From Holophagales bacterium UBA5066 (GTDB taxonomy: Bacteria; Acidobacteriota; Thermoanaerobaculia; UBA5066): 17,062 nucleotides of DNA. The DNA lies in NCBI GenBank assembly GCA_002414905.1, contig DIAY01000083.1, positions 1 through 17,062 of the forward strand. The letters are read 5' to 3'. The notes below the pieces were generated by a model. That model had not been told where the DNA came from and did no database searches. It worked only from the letters and a program-made list of their open reading frames with translations. Shown here in pieces: positions 1 to 6,008 of this stretch; within the stretch, counting starts at the first letter, position 1, and every line of letters begins with the position of its first letter. A program made the translations under genes and the position numbers.

Positions 1-41
1 GCGGCGAGGCAGGCGGCCAGAACGAGAGATCGGCGGCGCAT
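1..41 (-). CDS. N-terminus of an exported protein (partial, cut by window edge)
   Basis: An ATG on the minus strand at 41-39 opens a frame that runs off the left edge and reads MRRRSLVLAACLA. Three arginines followed by a hydrophobic run look like the beginning of a Sec signal peptide; the LAAC string could be a short lipobox, but too little is visible to decide. A GGAG Shine-Dalgarno core lies nine bases upstream, and the start follows the stop of the metallopeptidase gene by 14 bases in the same direction, so it is probably the next gene of that operon. Function cannot be assigned from 13 codons. Confidence 0.5.
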   Translation of the reverse strand, partial: MRRRSLVLAACLA

Positions 42-50
42 CCGATGCAG

Positions 51-54
51 CTCC
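51..54 (-). promoter_or_regulatory. Shine-Dalgarno sequence of the edge gene
   Basis: Minus-strand GGAG, nine bases before the ATG at 41-39. It supports that ATG as a genuine start even though only 13 codons of the gene are in the window. Confidence 0.45.
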
Positions 55-55
55 G

Positions 56-442
56 TCAGTAGGGCATCTCGTCGTCCTCGAGCCCGAAATAGTGGCCGAG
101 CTCGTGGCGAACGGTGTCCTGGATCTCGTGGACCGCCTCCCCGTTAGAAGTGCAGCAGCGAAGGATCGGGCCCCGGAAGACGACGACCTGCGGCGGAAGC
201 CCGGGGAGCCCGCCGAACTCGAGCTCGGTCCTCATCGGTCCGCGGTAGATCCCGAAAAGCTCCTCGTCGTCGGGGGTGTCCGTCTCGACGTAGTCGTCGT
301 CTTCCGGCTCTTCCTCCACGGCGATGATCACGTTGTCGAGCATCTCCTTGAACTCGAGCGGAAGCCCCTCCACCGCCTCGGCGACGAGCTTCTCGAAATC
401 GGCCATCGAGAGCCGTGGCGGGCGGGCGGAACGGCGTCTCAT
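56..442 (-). CDS. Zincin-type metallopeptidase family protein
   Basis: A 128-residue protein of the small bacterial minimal-zincin family (PF06262-like, formerly DUF1025). The C-terminus carries HELGHYFGLEDDE at residues 113-125: H113, E114 and H117 form the HExxH zinc-binding and catalytic motif, followed by the family's G-L-x-D/E tail. Residues 43-61 are very acidic, and no signal peptide or membrane segment is seen, so it is probably cytoplasmic. The natural substrate of the family is unknown. The ATG overlaps the TatD stop as ATGA, indicating translational coupling; Met13 is a possible alternative start because homologous sequence seems to begin near ADFEKLV. The length is normal for the family. 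Confidence 0.85.
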   Translation of the reverse strand: MRRRSARPPRLSMADFEKLVAEAVEGLPLEFKEMLDNVIIAVEEEPEDDDYVETDTPDDEELFGIYRGPMRTELEFGGLPGLPPQVVVFRGPILRCCTSNGEAVHEIQDTVRHELGHYFGLEDDEMPY

Positions 443-1260
443 GGCGTGCCGAAGAGCCGGCGGAAGTTCGCCGTCGTCACCCGACCTACCTCCTCGAGCG
501 AGACGCCTTTCACCTCGGCGAGCCGCGCCGCCGTGCGCGCCACGAACGCCGGTTCGTTCGGCTTGCCACGGTAAGGCGCCGGCGCGAGGTACGGCGCGTC
601 GGTCTCGACGAGCATCGCTTCGAGCGGAAGCGCCACGGCCGACTCGCGCACGTTCTCGGCCATCCGGAACGTGATCATCCCCGAGTAGCTGACGAGATAG
701 CCGAGGGCGATCGCTCTCTCCCCCGTTGCGGTCGACGCGCAGAAGGAGTGGAAGACTCCCCGGAGGCTCTCCGGGCTCCCCTTCCCCTCCGACTCCAGGA
801 TCGCGAGGAGGTCCTCCTCCGACTCGCGGTTGTGGAGGAGAACCGGCTTTCCGAGCCGCCCGGCCAGCTTCAGCTGCGCCACGAGCGCGCGTTTCTGGTC
901 GTCCTTCGGGGCGAAGTCGTAGAAGTAGTCGAGGCCGATCTCACCGATCGCAACGACCTTCCCCGACGCCGCGAGCCGTTCGAGCACCGGGATCACGCGG
1001 TCCTCGTCGAACCCCTTCGTCTCGTGCGGGTGTACGCCGACCGCAGCGAAGACCCCGTCGAACCGCTCGGCGACCTCGACGGCGCGCGGGGCGTCGTCGA
1101 GCGTCGTCGCCGGGACGAGGATGCGCGTCACTCCGGTGTCGCGCGCCCGCGAGACCTGGTCCCTCACCTCGTCGTCCGTCGCCGCGCGCGTCGGCCAGCG
1201 GGCTTCCGGTCCGGGGAAGACCATCGTGACGTGCCCGTGGGAGTCGGCCAGCTCGATCAC
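439..1260 (-). CDS. TatD family metal-dependent hydrolase (DNase)
   Basis: A 273-residue TIM-barrel amidohydrolase of the TatD/YcfH/YjjV group, which act as metal-dependent 3'-5' exonucleases or DNases. Visible metal ligands: D6-S-H8-G-H10 on strand 1, E107 in GEIGLDYF, H143 in LLHNRES, H171 in VFHSFC, and D221 in VETDAPYLAP. The HPH at 77-79 and the closing N-x-x-R-L-F helix are also family hallmarks. Length is typical. The GTG start has no Shine-Dalgarno sequence but a minus-strand TATCCT lies seven bases upstream. It is followed by the metallopeptidase with an ATGA overlap. Which TatD subfamily and substrate apply cannot be told from sequence alone. Confidence 0.93.
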   Translation of the reverse strand: MIELADSHGHVTMVFPGPEARWPTRAATDDEVRDQVSRARDTGVTRILVPATTLDDAPRAVEVAERFDGVFAAVGVHPHETKGFDEDRVIPVLERLAASGKVVAIGEIGLDYFYDFAPKDDQKRALVAQLKLAGRLGKPVLLHNRESEEDLLAILESEGKGSPESLRGVFHSFCASTATGERAIALGYLVSYSGMITFRMAENVRESAVALPLEAMLVETDAPYLAPAPYRGKPNEPAFVARTAARLAEVKGVSLEEVGRVTTANFRRLFGTP

Positions 1261-1267
1261 GGCGTGG

Positions 1268-1273
1268 AGGATA
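1268..1273 (-). promoter_or_regulatory. Candidate -10 element for tatD-like gene (leaderless)
   Basis: Minus-strand TATCCT, seven bases before the GTG start at 1260. The same hexamer stands 8-9 bases before the starts of ccmA and metG. No convincing -35 was seen. Inferred to drive a leaderless or nearly leaderless transcript. Confidence 0.35.
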
Positions 1274-1291
1274 GCGGAGATGCCGCGCGCG

Positions 1292-1314
1292 GCTCGCCCT
1301 TCGGAGGGCCGAGC
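1292..1314. repeat. Imperfect hairpin in LOG-TatD spacer
   Basis: Plus-strand GCTCG-CCCT-TCGG-AGGG-C-CGAGC: a nine-base-pair stem with one bulged C and a TCGG loop. There is no T-tract on either strand, so it is not a standard intrinsic terminator. It could pause or stabilise RNA upstream of the TatD start. Confidence 0.3.
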
Positions 1315-1456
1315 GTTCGGCCCCTCAGGACCTCCTCGACGAGGATTCCCGACAGCAGGCCGGGAAGAGGTTCGACACGGCGGCGCCGAGTCCTTGGAGC
1401 GGCGGGGACATCGCCCCAGCCTGGCGCCGCGGCGGGAGCCAGGTCAATTGCACCCG

Positions 1457-2329
1457 TCAGGCGATCCCGTGGAACCGAGCGATCGCCTCCCACGCCTCGG
1501 CCGCGGTCTCGGCGTACGAGACGATGTGGAGGTCGTCGGAAGAGATCGTCCCTTCCTCGACGAGGAACTCGAGGTCGATCGCCTTCTCCCAGAACTGGCG
1601 CCCGACGAGGACGACCGGAACCGGCTTCATCTTCCCCGTCTGGATGAGCGTGAGCGTCTCGAAGAGCTCGTCCATCGTTCCGAAGCCGCCCGGGAAAGCG
1701 ACGAGGGCCTTCGCCCGTAGCATGAAGTGCATCTTCCTGAGCGCGAAATAGTGGAAGTGGATGCAGAGCCCCGGCGTGATGTACGGATTCGGGACCTGCT
1801 CGTGCGGGAGGTCGATGTTGAAGCCGAGGCTCGTGGCCCCGACGTCGAACGCCCCGCGGTTCGCGGCTTCCATGACGCCCGGTCCGCCGCCCGTCACGAC
1901 GACGAAGTCGTAGTGGCCGTCCCGCTGGCAGATCGAGGAGGCGATGCGGCCGAGCTCGCGCGCCTCGTCGTAGTAGCGCGCCTTCGCGAGAACGCGGCGG
2001 GCCCGCTCGACGGTCCGGCGGGCCGCTTCGTCGGCCGGAGAGGCGGCGGCTCTCGCCTCGGCCTCTGCGAGGCGCTGTTCGGCCTGCGGTCGCTCGACGA
2101 CGCGCGTCCCGCCAAAGACGACGATCGTTCCCGTGATGCCCGCCTCGGACAGGATCGTCTCGGCCCGCTGCAGCTCGAGCTGCAGCCGCACGGCCCGCAG
2201 CTCGTCACATGCGAGCCAGGCGAGGTCCTCGTGCGCGCGAAGGGTGCTCGGCGAGGCGAGGATCTTCTCGAGGTTCTCCCGCGCCGCGGGATCGCTCGGG
2301 AGCGCCGCGTCCGCCGGGAGCCGGCTCAC
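1457..2329 (-). CDS. LOG family protein (TIGR00730-type Rossmann fold)
   Basis: A 290-residue member of the LOG/lysine-decarboxylase-like family. Characterised relatives cleave nucleoside 5'-monophosphates to base and ribose 5-phosphate (cytokinin activation in plants, purine/pyrimidine nucleotide turnover in bacteria). Seen motifs: TGGGPGVMEAANRG at 146-159 and PGGFGTMDE at 213-221, the phosphate-binding and catalytic signatures, with R198-K199 between them. It is longer than the minimal ~190-residue LOG proteins because of a charged helical N-terminal region and an Ala-rich helix near 83-115; this fits the longer bacterial subgroup. Start is GTG, sharing one G with the metG stop (TAGTG), so translation is probably coupled. 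Likely cytoplasmic; exact substrate unknown. Confidence 0.88.
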   Translation of the reverse strand: MSRLPADAALPSDPAARENLEKILASPSTLRAHEDLAWLACDELRAVRLQLELQRAETILSEAGITGTIVVFGGTRVVERPQAEQRLAEAEARAAASPADEAARRTVERARRVLAKARYYDEARELGRIASSICQRDGHYDFVVVTGGGPGVMEAANRGAFDVGATSLGFNIDLPHEQVPNPYITPGLCIHFHYFALRKMHFMLRAKALVAFPGGFGTMDELFETLTLIQTGKMKPVPVVLVGRQFWEKAIDLEFLVEEGTISSDDLHIVSYAETAAEAWEAIARFHGIA

Positions 2330-4374
2330 TATTTCACCTTCGTGCCGGAGGGAACCGACGGGTCGACCGAAAGGAGCGAAGGCTCGCCCGTGCCCGGGAG
2401 AGAAGCCGCGAGGACCATGCCGTTCGACTCGATCCCCATCAGCTTCGCGGGCAGCAGGTTCGCCACGACGACGACCTTCCGCCCGACGAGCTGTTCGGCC
2501 GTGTAAGCCGTGGCGATGCCAGCGACGATCGTCCGCTCCTCCTCGCCGATCCGCACTCTCATCTTCATCAGCTTCTTCGACTTCTCGATCTTCTCGGCGG
2601 CGACGATCTCGGCGACGCGCAAATCGGCCTTGAAGAAGTCGTCGACGGTGATGCGGGCCGGCTCAGCGGCAGGGGCCGTGGCTGGAGCCTGGGTGGCAGC
2701 GGTTGGTCCCGCGGAAGGAGCGGGGGCCGCGGCCGCGGGAGCGGCCGGAGCGGGAGCGGGAACGTCGGCTGCGGCGGGTTTCGTCTCTTCGGTCAAGGGA
2801 GTCTCCTTGGAAAGGTCGGCGAAGTACGCCTTCGCGTCGGCGCGGGGAAAGAGCGGTGCGGCGGGAGCGAGCGGGGCTTCGAGCGGGAGGCCGCCCCAGG
2901 CGAGGTCGGCCGGGCCGAGCTCCTCGGCGCACTTCGGGGTCCCGAGGCGACGCAGGACCTCCGCCGATGCTCCAGGCGCGATCGGCGCGAGCATCGCGGC
3001 GGCGATGCGGAGTCCCTCGAGGGCGTTGTAGTGGATCCGGTGGAGCGCGGGAGTCACCCCTTCGGCCTTCACCCTTTTCCACGGCTCTTTCGCGGTGATG
3101 TAACCGTCGATGGCGCCGAGGAGGACCCGGATCGCATCGGCAGCCTCGTGCAGGCGGCAACCGCGGAACGCGGAGTCCCACCGGAGGACGGCCTCCTCGG
3201 CGGCACGCTTCACGTCGTTGTCGTCGCAACGCTCGGCGGGAGTCGTACCGCCGAAGGCGTCGGAGGCCATCCGCACCGCGCGCGAGAGGGTGTTGCCGAG
3301 GCCGTTGGCGAGGTCGCTGTTATAGCGGGCGAGGAACGCCTCGTCAGAGAAAGCGGCGTCCTGGCCGAACGTCATCTCGGCCACGAGGTGCCAGCGGAGC
3401 GCGTCGACCCCGAAAGCATCGACGAGCGCGTCGGGGCGGACGACGTTGCCGACCGACTTCGACATCTTTCGCGCGTCTTTCAGCCAGAAGCCGTGGCTGA
3501 CGACCTGCGTTGGCAGGGGGAGTCCTGCCGACATCAGGAACGCGGGCCAGAAGACGGCGTGGAAGCGGAGGATGTCCTTGCCGACGAGGTGCGTGACGCG
3601 GCGCTCGTCGCCGGCCGGCCAGTAGCGCTCGACGAGAGCTTCGTTCCCGCTCCCGAAGCCGAGGGCGGTGAGGTAGTTCGTCAGGGCGTCGAGCCAGACG
3701 TAGACGACGTGCCCCGGGTGCCCCGGAAAGGGGATTCCCCACTGGATCGCCGTGCGCGAGACCGAGAGGTCCTTCAGCCCCGCCGAAACGAAGGAACGGA
3801 CTTCGTTGAGCCTTGTCTCCGGGAAAACGAACGGGATCTCCGGTACGCTCCCCTTCTCGTACAGGTCGAGGAGCCGGTCCTGGTATTTCGACAGGCGGAA
3901 GAAGACGTTCTCTTCCTTCTGCCACTCCGCCGCCGTGCCGTGCGTGGGGCACTTGCCGTCTTCCAGGTCCTTCTCGGGGTAGAACGTCTCGCAACCGACG
4001 CAGTACCACCCCTCGTGCCCGGCGACGTAGAGGTCTCCAGCGGACTCGAGGCGGCGGATCAGCTCGGTCACGCCGATGTGGTGCCGGGGCTCGGTCGTCC
4101 GGATGAAGTCGTCGTTGGCAACGCCGAATCTCTTCCAGAGAGCCTGGAAGGTCGGCGCGTGCCGGTCGGCGACGTCGATCGGGGCGACCCCTTCCTTTTT
4201 CGCCACCTTCTCGATCTTCTGACCGTGCTCGTCGGTCCCGGTGAGGAAGCGGACGTCCTCCCCCTGGAGCCGGTGAAAGCGCGTCAGCGTGTCGGTGACG
4301 AGGGTCGTGTAGAGGTGGCCGATGTGGGGACGGTCGTTGACGTAGTAGATGGGGGTCGTGAAGTACCGGGACAT
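2329..4374 (-). CDS. metG: Methionine--tRNA ligase with C-terminal tRNA-binding domain
   Basis: A 681-residue class I aminoacyl-tRNA synthetase charging tRNA-Met. HIGH is intact at 17-20 and KMSKS at 303-307. The connective-peptide zinc knuckle is C125-x2-C128 ... C142-x2-H145, the single-knuckle form known from Thermus-type enzymes. The anticodon-binding helical domain spans roughly 345-500. A low-complexity Ala/Pro linker (about 532-573) then leads to an EMAP-II/Trbp111-like OB-fold domain at about 574-681 (FFKADLRVAEI, LMGIESNGMVLAA), which binds the tRNA elbow and often mediates dimerisation. ATG start has no Shine-Dalgarno sequence; TATCCT lies nine bases upstream. It follows radC by 23 bases and overlaps the LOG gene by one. 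Confidence 0.98.
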   Translation of the reverse strand: MSRYFTTPIYYVNDRPHIGHLYTTLVTDTLTRFHRLQGEDVRFLTGTDEHGQKIEKVAKKEGVAPIDVADRHAPTFQALWKRFGVANDDFIRTTEPRHHIGVTELIRRLESAGDLYVAGHEGWYCVGCETFYPEKDLEDGKCPTHGTAAEWQKEENVFFRLSKYQDRLLDLYEKGSVPEIPFVFPETRLNEVRSFVSAGLKDLSVSRTAIQWGIPFPGHPGHVVYVWLDALTNYLTALGFGSGNEALVERYWPAGDERRVTHLVGKDILRFHAVFWPAFLMSAGLPLPTQVVSHGFWLKDARKMSKSVGNVVRPDALVDAFGVDALRWHLVAEMTFGQDAAFSDEAFLARYNSDLANGLGNTLSRAVRMASDAFGGTTPAERCDDNDVKRAAEEAVLRWDSAFRGCRLHEAADAIRVLLGAIDGYITAKEPWKRVKAEGVTPALHRIHYNALEGLRIAAAMLAPIAPGASAEVLRRLGTPKCAEELGPADLAWGGLPLEAPLAPAAPLFPRADAKAYFADLSKETPLTEETKPAAADVPAPAPAAPAAAAPAPSAGPTAATQAPATAPAAEPARITVDDFFKADLRVAEIVAAEKIEKSKKLMKMRVRIGEEERTIVAGIATAYTAEQLVGRKVVVVANLLPAKLMGIESNGMVLAASLPGTGEPSLLSVDPSVPSGTKVK

Positions 4375-4383
4375 GAGCCGGTG

Positions 4384-4389
4384 AGGATA
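4384..4389 (-). promoter_or_regulatory. Candidate -10 element for metG (leaderless)
   Basis: Minus-strand TATCCT lies in the 23-base radC-metG gap, nine bases before the metG ATG. It would give metG an internal promoter within the cluster. No clear -35 partner was found. Confidence 0.35.
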
Positions 4390-4397
4390 TCAGGCGG

Positions 4398-5099
4398 CTA
4401 CATCAGCCCTTCACGGCGGAAGGAGAAGAAGCGTCCGTGCCCCACGATGACGTGGTCGCGGACGGGAACCCCGACGACGTCCCCGGCCGCCACGAAGCGG
4501 GCCGTCGTGGCCCGGTCCTCGGGAGAAGGGGCCGGGTCCCCGGACGGGTGGTTGTGATAGAGGATGAGCGCGGCGGCGCCCTCGAGGACCGCGATCCTCA
4601 GAACCGGCCCCGGTTGGACCGCGGCCGAGCTGATCCCGCCCCGGAAGACGACCTCATCGTGGATGAGCCGGTTCTTCGCGTCGAGCAGCAGCGCCCCCAT
4701 GACCTCTCGCAGCTCCGTGGCGAGGGAGGCGGCGAGATACGCTCCCGCGACCTCCGGGGCGTCGATGAGGGGTCGCTCCTGGGTTTCCGCGCGGGCGAGC
4801 CGACGGGCCAGCTCCGCGGCGGCGGCGATCCGGCAGGCCTTCGCCATCCCGATCCCGAGCGCGAGCTCGCGGACGCGCCCGCGCTCACTTCGCGCCAGGA
4901 GCCCCCTCAGGCCGTTCCCGCGCAGGATCTCCCGGGCCGTTTCGAGGACTCCGGTCCCCGCGCGACCGGTTCCGAGGAGGATCGCGACGAGCTCCTCGTC
5001 CGTGAGCGCGTCCGCACCGCGGGCGACGAGCCTCTCCCTGGGCCGGTCCTCGGGCGGCAGCTCGCCGAGCCGGCCTGCTTTCGGACCGGGCACGCTCAC
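4398..5099 (-). CDS. radC: RadC family JAB-domain protein
   Basis: A 233-residue RadC/UPF0758 protein. The N-terminal half (about 15-100) holds the conserved PREKL-like start (PRERLVARGADALTDEEL) and helix-hairpin-helix-like helices; the C-terminal half is a JAB/MPN metalloprotease-like fold with the JAMM ligands H182-x-H184 and D195 in YHNHPSGDPAPSPED. The family was named for DNA repair, but that role is disputed and the biochemical activity is unsettled. Length is typical. The GTG start overlaps the stop of the upstream secreted-protein gene as GTGA, so expression is coupled to it. No signal peptide; cytoplasmic. Confidence 0.93.
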   Translation of the reverse strand: MSVPGPKAGRLGELPPEDRPRERLVARGADALTDEELVAILLGTGRAGTGVLETAREILRGNGLRGLLARSERGRVRELALGIGMAKACRIAAAAELARRLARAETQERPLIDAPEVAGAYLAASLATELREVMGALLLDAKNRLIHDEVVFRGGISSAAVQPGPVLRIAVLEGAAALILYHNHPSGDPAPSPEDRATTARFVAAGDVVGVPVRDHVIVGHGRFFSFRREGLM

Positions 5100-5956
5100 C
5101 GAAGCGACTCGCGCCGCCCGACGAGCCGTTCAATCCCGACGAGTCGAATCTCCTCGGAGAGGGCGAACGAGGCGGCGTCCTTCGCACCGGCCGGTCGGGC
5201 CGCCAGCCCTGACACGACCCTCGTCGTCTCCGTCCGGGTCCTGAGCGGGGCCCGGCCGTCCGCGGGAGGCGCTGCTGCACCGGGGTAGTCGACCCCGAGC
5301 TCGGATTCGGTCTCCACGACCGCGCTCACCGGGAAGCCCTTCAGGCGTCCGAGCTCCGAAGTGAGAGCCTCGAGGACCTGCGCGGGGACGTCGAAGAGAC
5401 GACTGAGGTCGTCGAGTGGCGAACGGGTCCCGTCCGGCGGCTCGCCGAGAGCATCGAGAGCCGCCGTCAGCTTGCAGCGGATGCGACCCACCCGCCCCGG
5501 CATCGACGTCACGAGGCTCCAGGTGGCCGTGACCCGGAGGCGGATCGTCGGCCGGCCCTCGAACGGCGGCCCGGTCACCAGCTCGGCCAGCGGAACCTCG
5601 ACGTCGCTCACGGCGCTCTGGAACGGTCCGGGGTCACCTTCGGCGGGAGAAACGAAGAGGTTGTGAACGTCCTCGACCTGCGCCCGTGCCGCCACGGACG
5701 CCTTCCGGTCGAGGAGCCAGCCTCCCCGGTCCCCGAGGAGGAGCGAGTTCGCCGTCGTCCTCGGAAAGGTCCCCGTTTCGAGGTCCCAGCGGGCAGTGCC
5801 ACCGAAGACCGTCACGTTCCCGCGCACGGCGCTCGCCTGCGCTCCCGCCGGGGAAACGCTCTTTCTCGACTCCACGAGAACGTATCCGACGACCGGGCCC
5901 GCGGGAGCGGAAGGCTCCGCGAGCGCCAGGAGTGCGAGAACTGCAGGAAACAGCAC
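5096..5956 (-). CDS. Secreted/periplasmic protein of unknown function
   Basis: A 286-residue protein starting at GTG; an in-frame TGA lies two codons upstream, so the start cannot be earlier. Residues 1-18 (LFPAVLALLALAEPSAPAG follows the start Met) form a hydrophobic signal-like segment with no positive n-region, probably cleaved near 14-19. The rest is predicted beta-rich (FGGTARWDLETGTFPR, LLLGDRGGWLLDRKA, TIRLRVTATWSL), resembling DUF4412/LolA-like envelope proteins in pattern only; GFPVSAVVETES near 207-218 also fits that style. There is one cysteine and no catalytic motif. It heads the minus-strand cluster and is divergent from the histidine kinase gene. The function is unknown. Confidence 0.75.
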   Translation of the reverse strand: MLFPAVLALLALAEPSAPAGPVVGYVLVESRKSVSPAGAQASAVRGNVTVFGGTARWDLETGTFPRTTANSLLLGDRGGWLLDRKASVAARAQVEDVHNLFVSPAEGDPGPFQSAVSDVEVPLAELVTGPPFEGRPTIRLRVTATWSLVTSMPGRVGRIRCKLTAALDALGEPPDGTRSPLDDLSRLFDVPAQVLEALTSELGRLKGFPVSAVVETESELGVDYPGAAAPPADGRAPLRTRTETTRVVSGLAARPAGAKDAASFALSEEIRLVGIERLVGRRESLR

Positions 5957-5973
5957 GGTTCATCTTCGCATGT

Positions 5974-5987
5974 AGACCGCGGGGTCT
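5974..5987. promoter_or_regulatory. Perfect inverted repeat in divergent promoter region
   Basis: AGACC-GCGG-GGTCT lies in the 52-base gap between the divergent secreted-protein and histidine-kinase genes. A short symmetric element here could be an operator acting on one or both genes; no family can be named. Such a short palindrome can also arise by chance. Confidence 0.25.
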
Positions 5988-5996
5988 GCCCTGGTC

Positions 5997-6002
5997 GACA
6001 AT
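5997..6002 (+). promoter_or_regulatory. Candidate -10 element for histidine kinase gene
   Basis: GACAAT six bases before the ATG at 6009, with no Shine-Dalgarno sequence between them. It fits the leaderless pattern seen at several other genes in the window, though it lacks the first T of the consensus. Confidence 0.25.
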
Positions 6003-6008
6003 GGGCTG

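Larger units (their letters stand above)
1257..1453 (-). other. Spacer between LOG and TatD genes with doubtful, possibly frameshifted small ORF
   Basis: This stretch lies between two co-directional genes and is the largest non-assigned gap. One minus-strand frame (open from an ATG at 1493 inside the LOG gene) ends in a TGA that overlaps the TatD GTG as GTGA and contains PLPGLLSGILVEEVLRG. A second frame begins at a GTG at 1453, three bases after the LOG stop, passes an ATG at 1411 and reads PLQGLGAAVSNLFP before it stops at 1325. G/C at third codon positions is high in the second frame in the right part and high in the first frame in the left part, so a single +/-1 shift near 1360 would give one small coherent protein. 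I do not recognise the product; it may equally be non-coding. Confidence 0.25.

Noticed and set aside
415..1647. Plus-strand open frame of 410 codons opposite tatD and LOG genes
   Set aside because: Antisense shadow; very Arg-rich, no recognisable motif, and it crosses two genes and the spacer.
2682..2778. Low-complexity Ala/Pro-coding stretch in metG resembling a repeat element
   Set aside because: It is the flexible linker between the catalytic core and the tRNA-binding domain, a common feature, with no exact repeat unit.
2209..4557. Plus-strand open frame of 782 codons opposite metG and neighbours
   Set aside because: It is antisense to metG, an unambiguous housekeeping gene. The translation is rich in Arg, Gly, Asp and Val with no domain, as expected for the mirror frame of GC-rich coding DNA.
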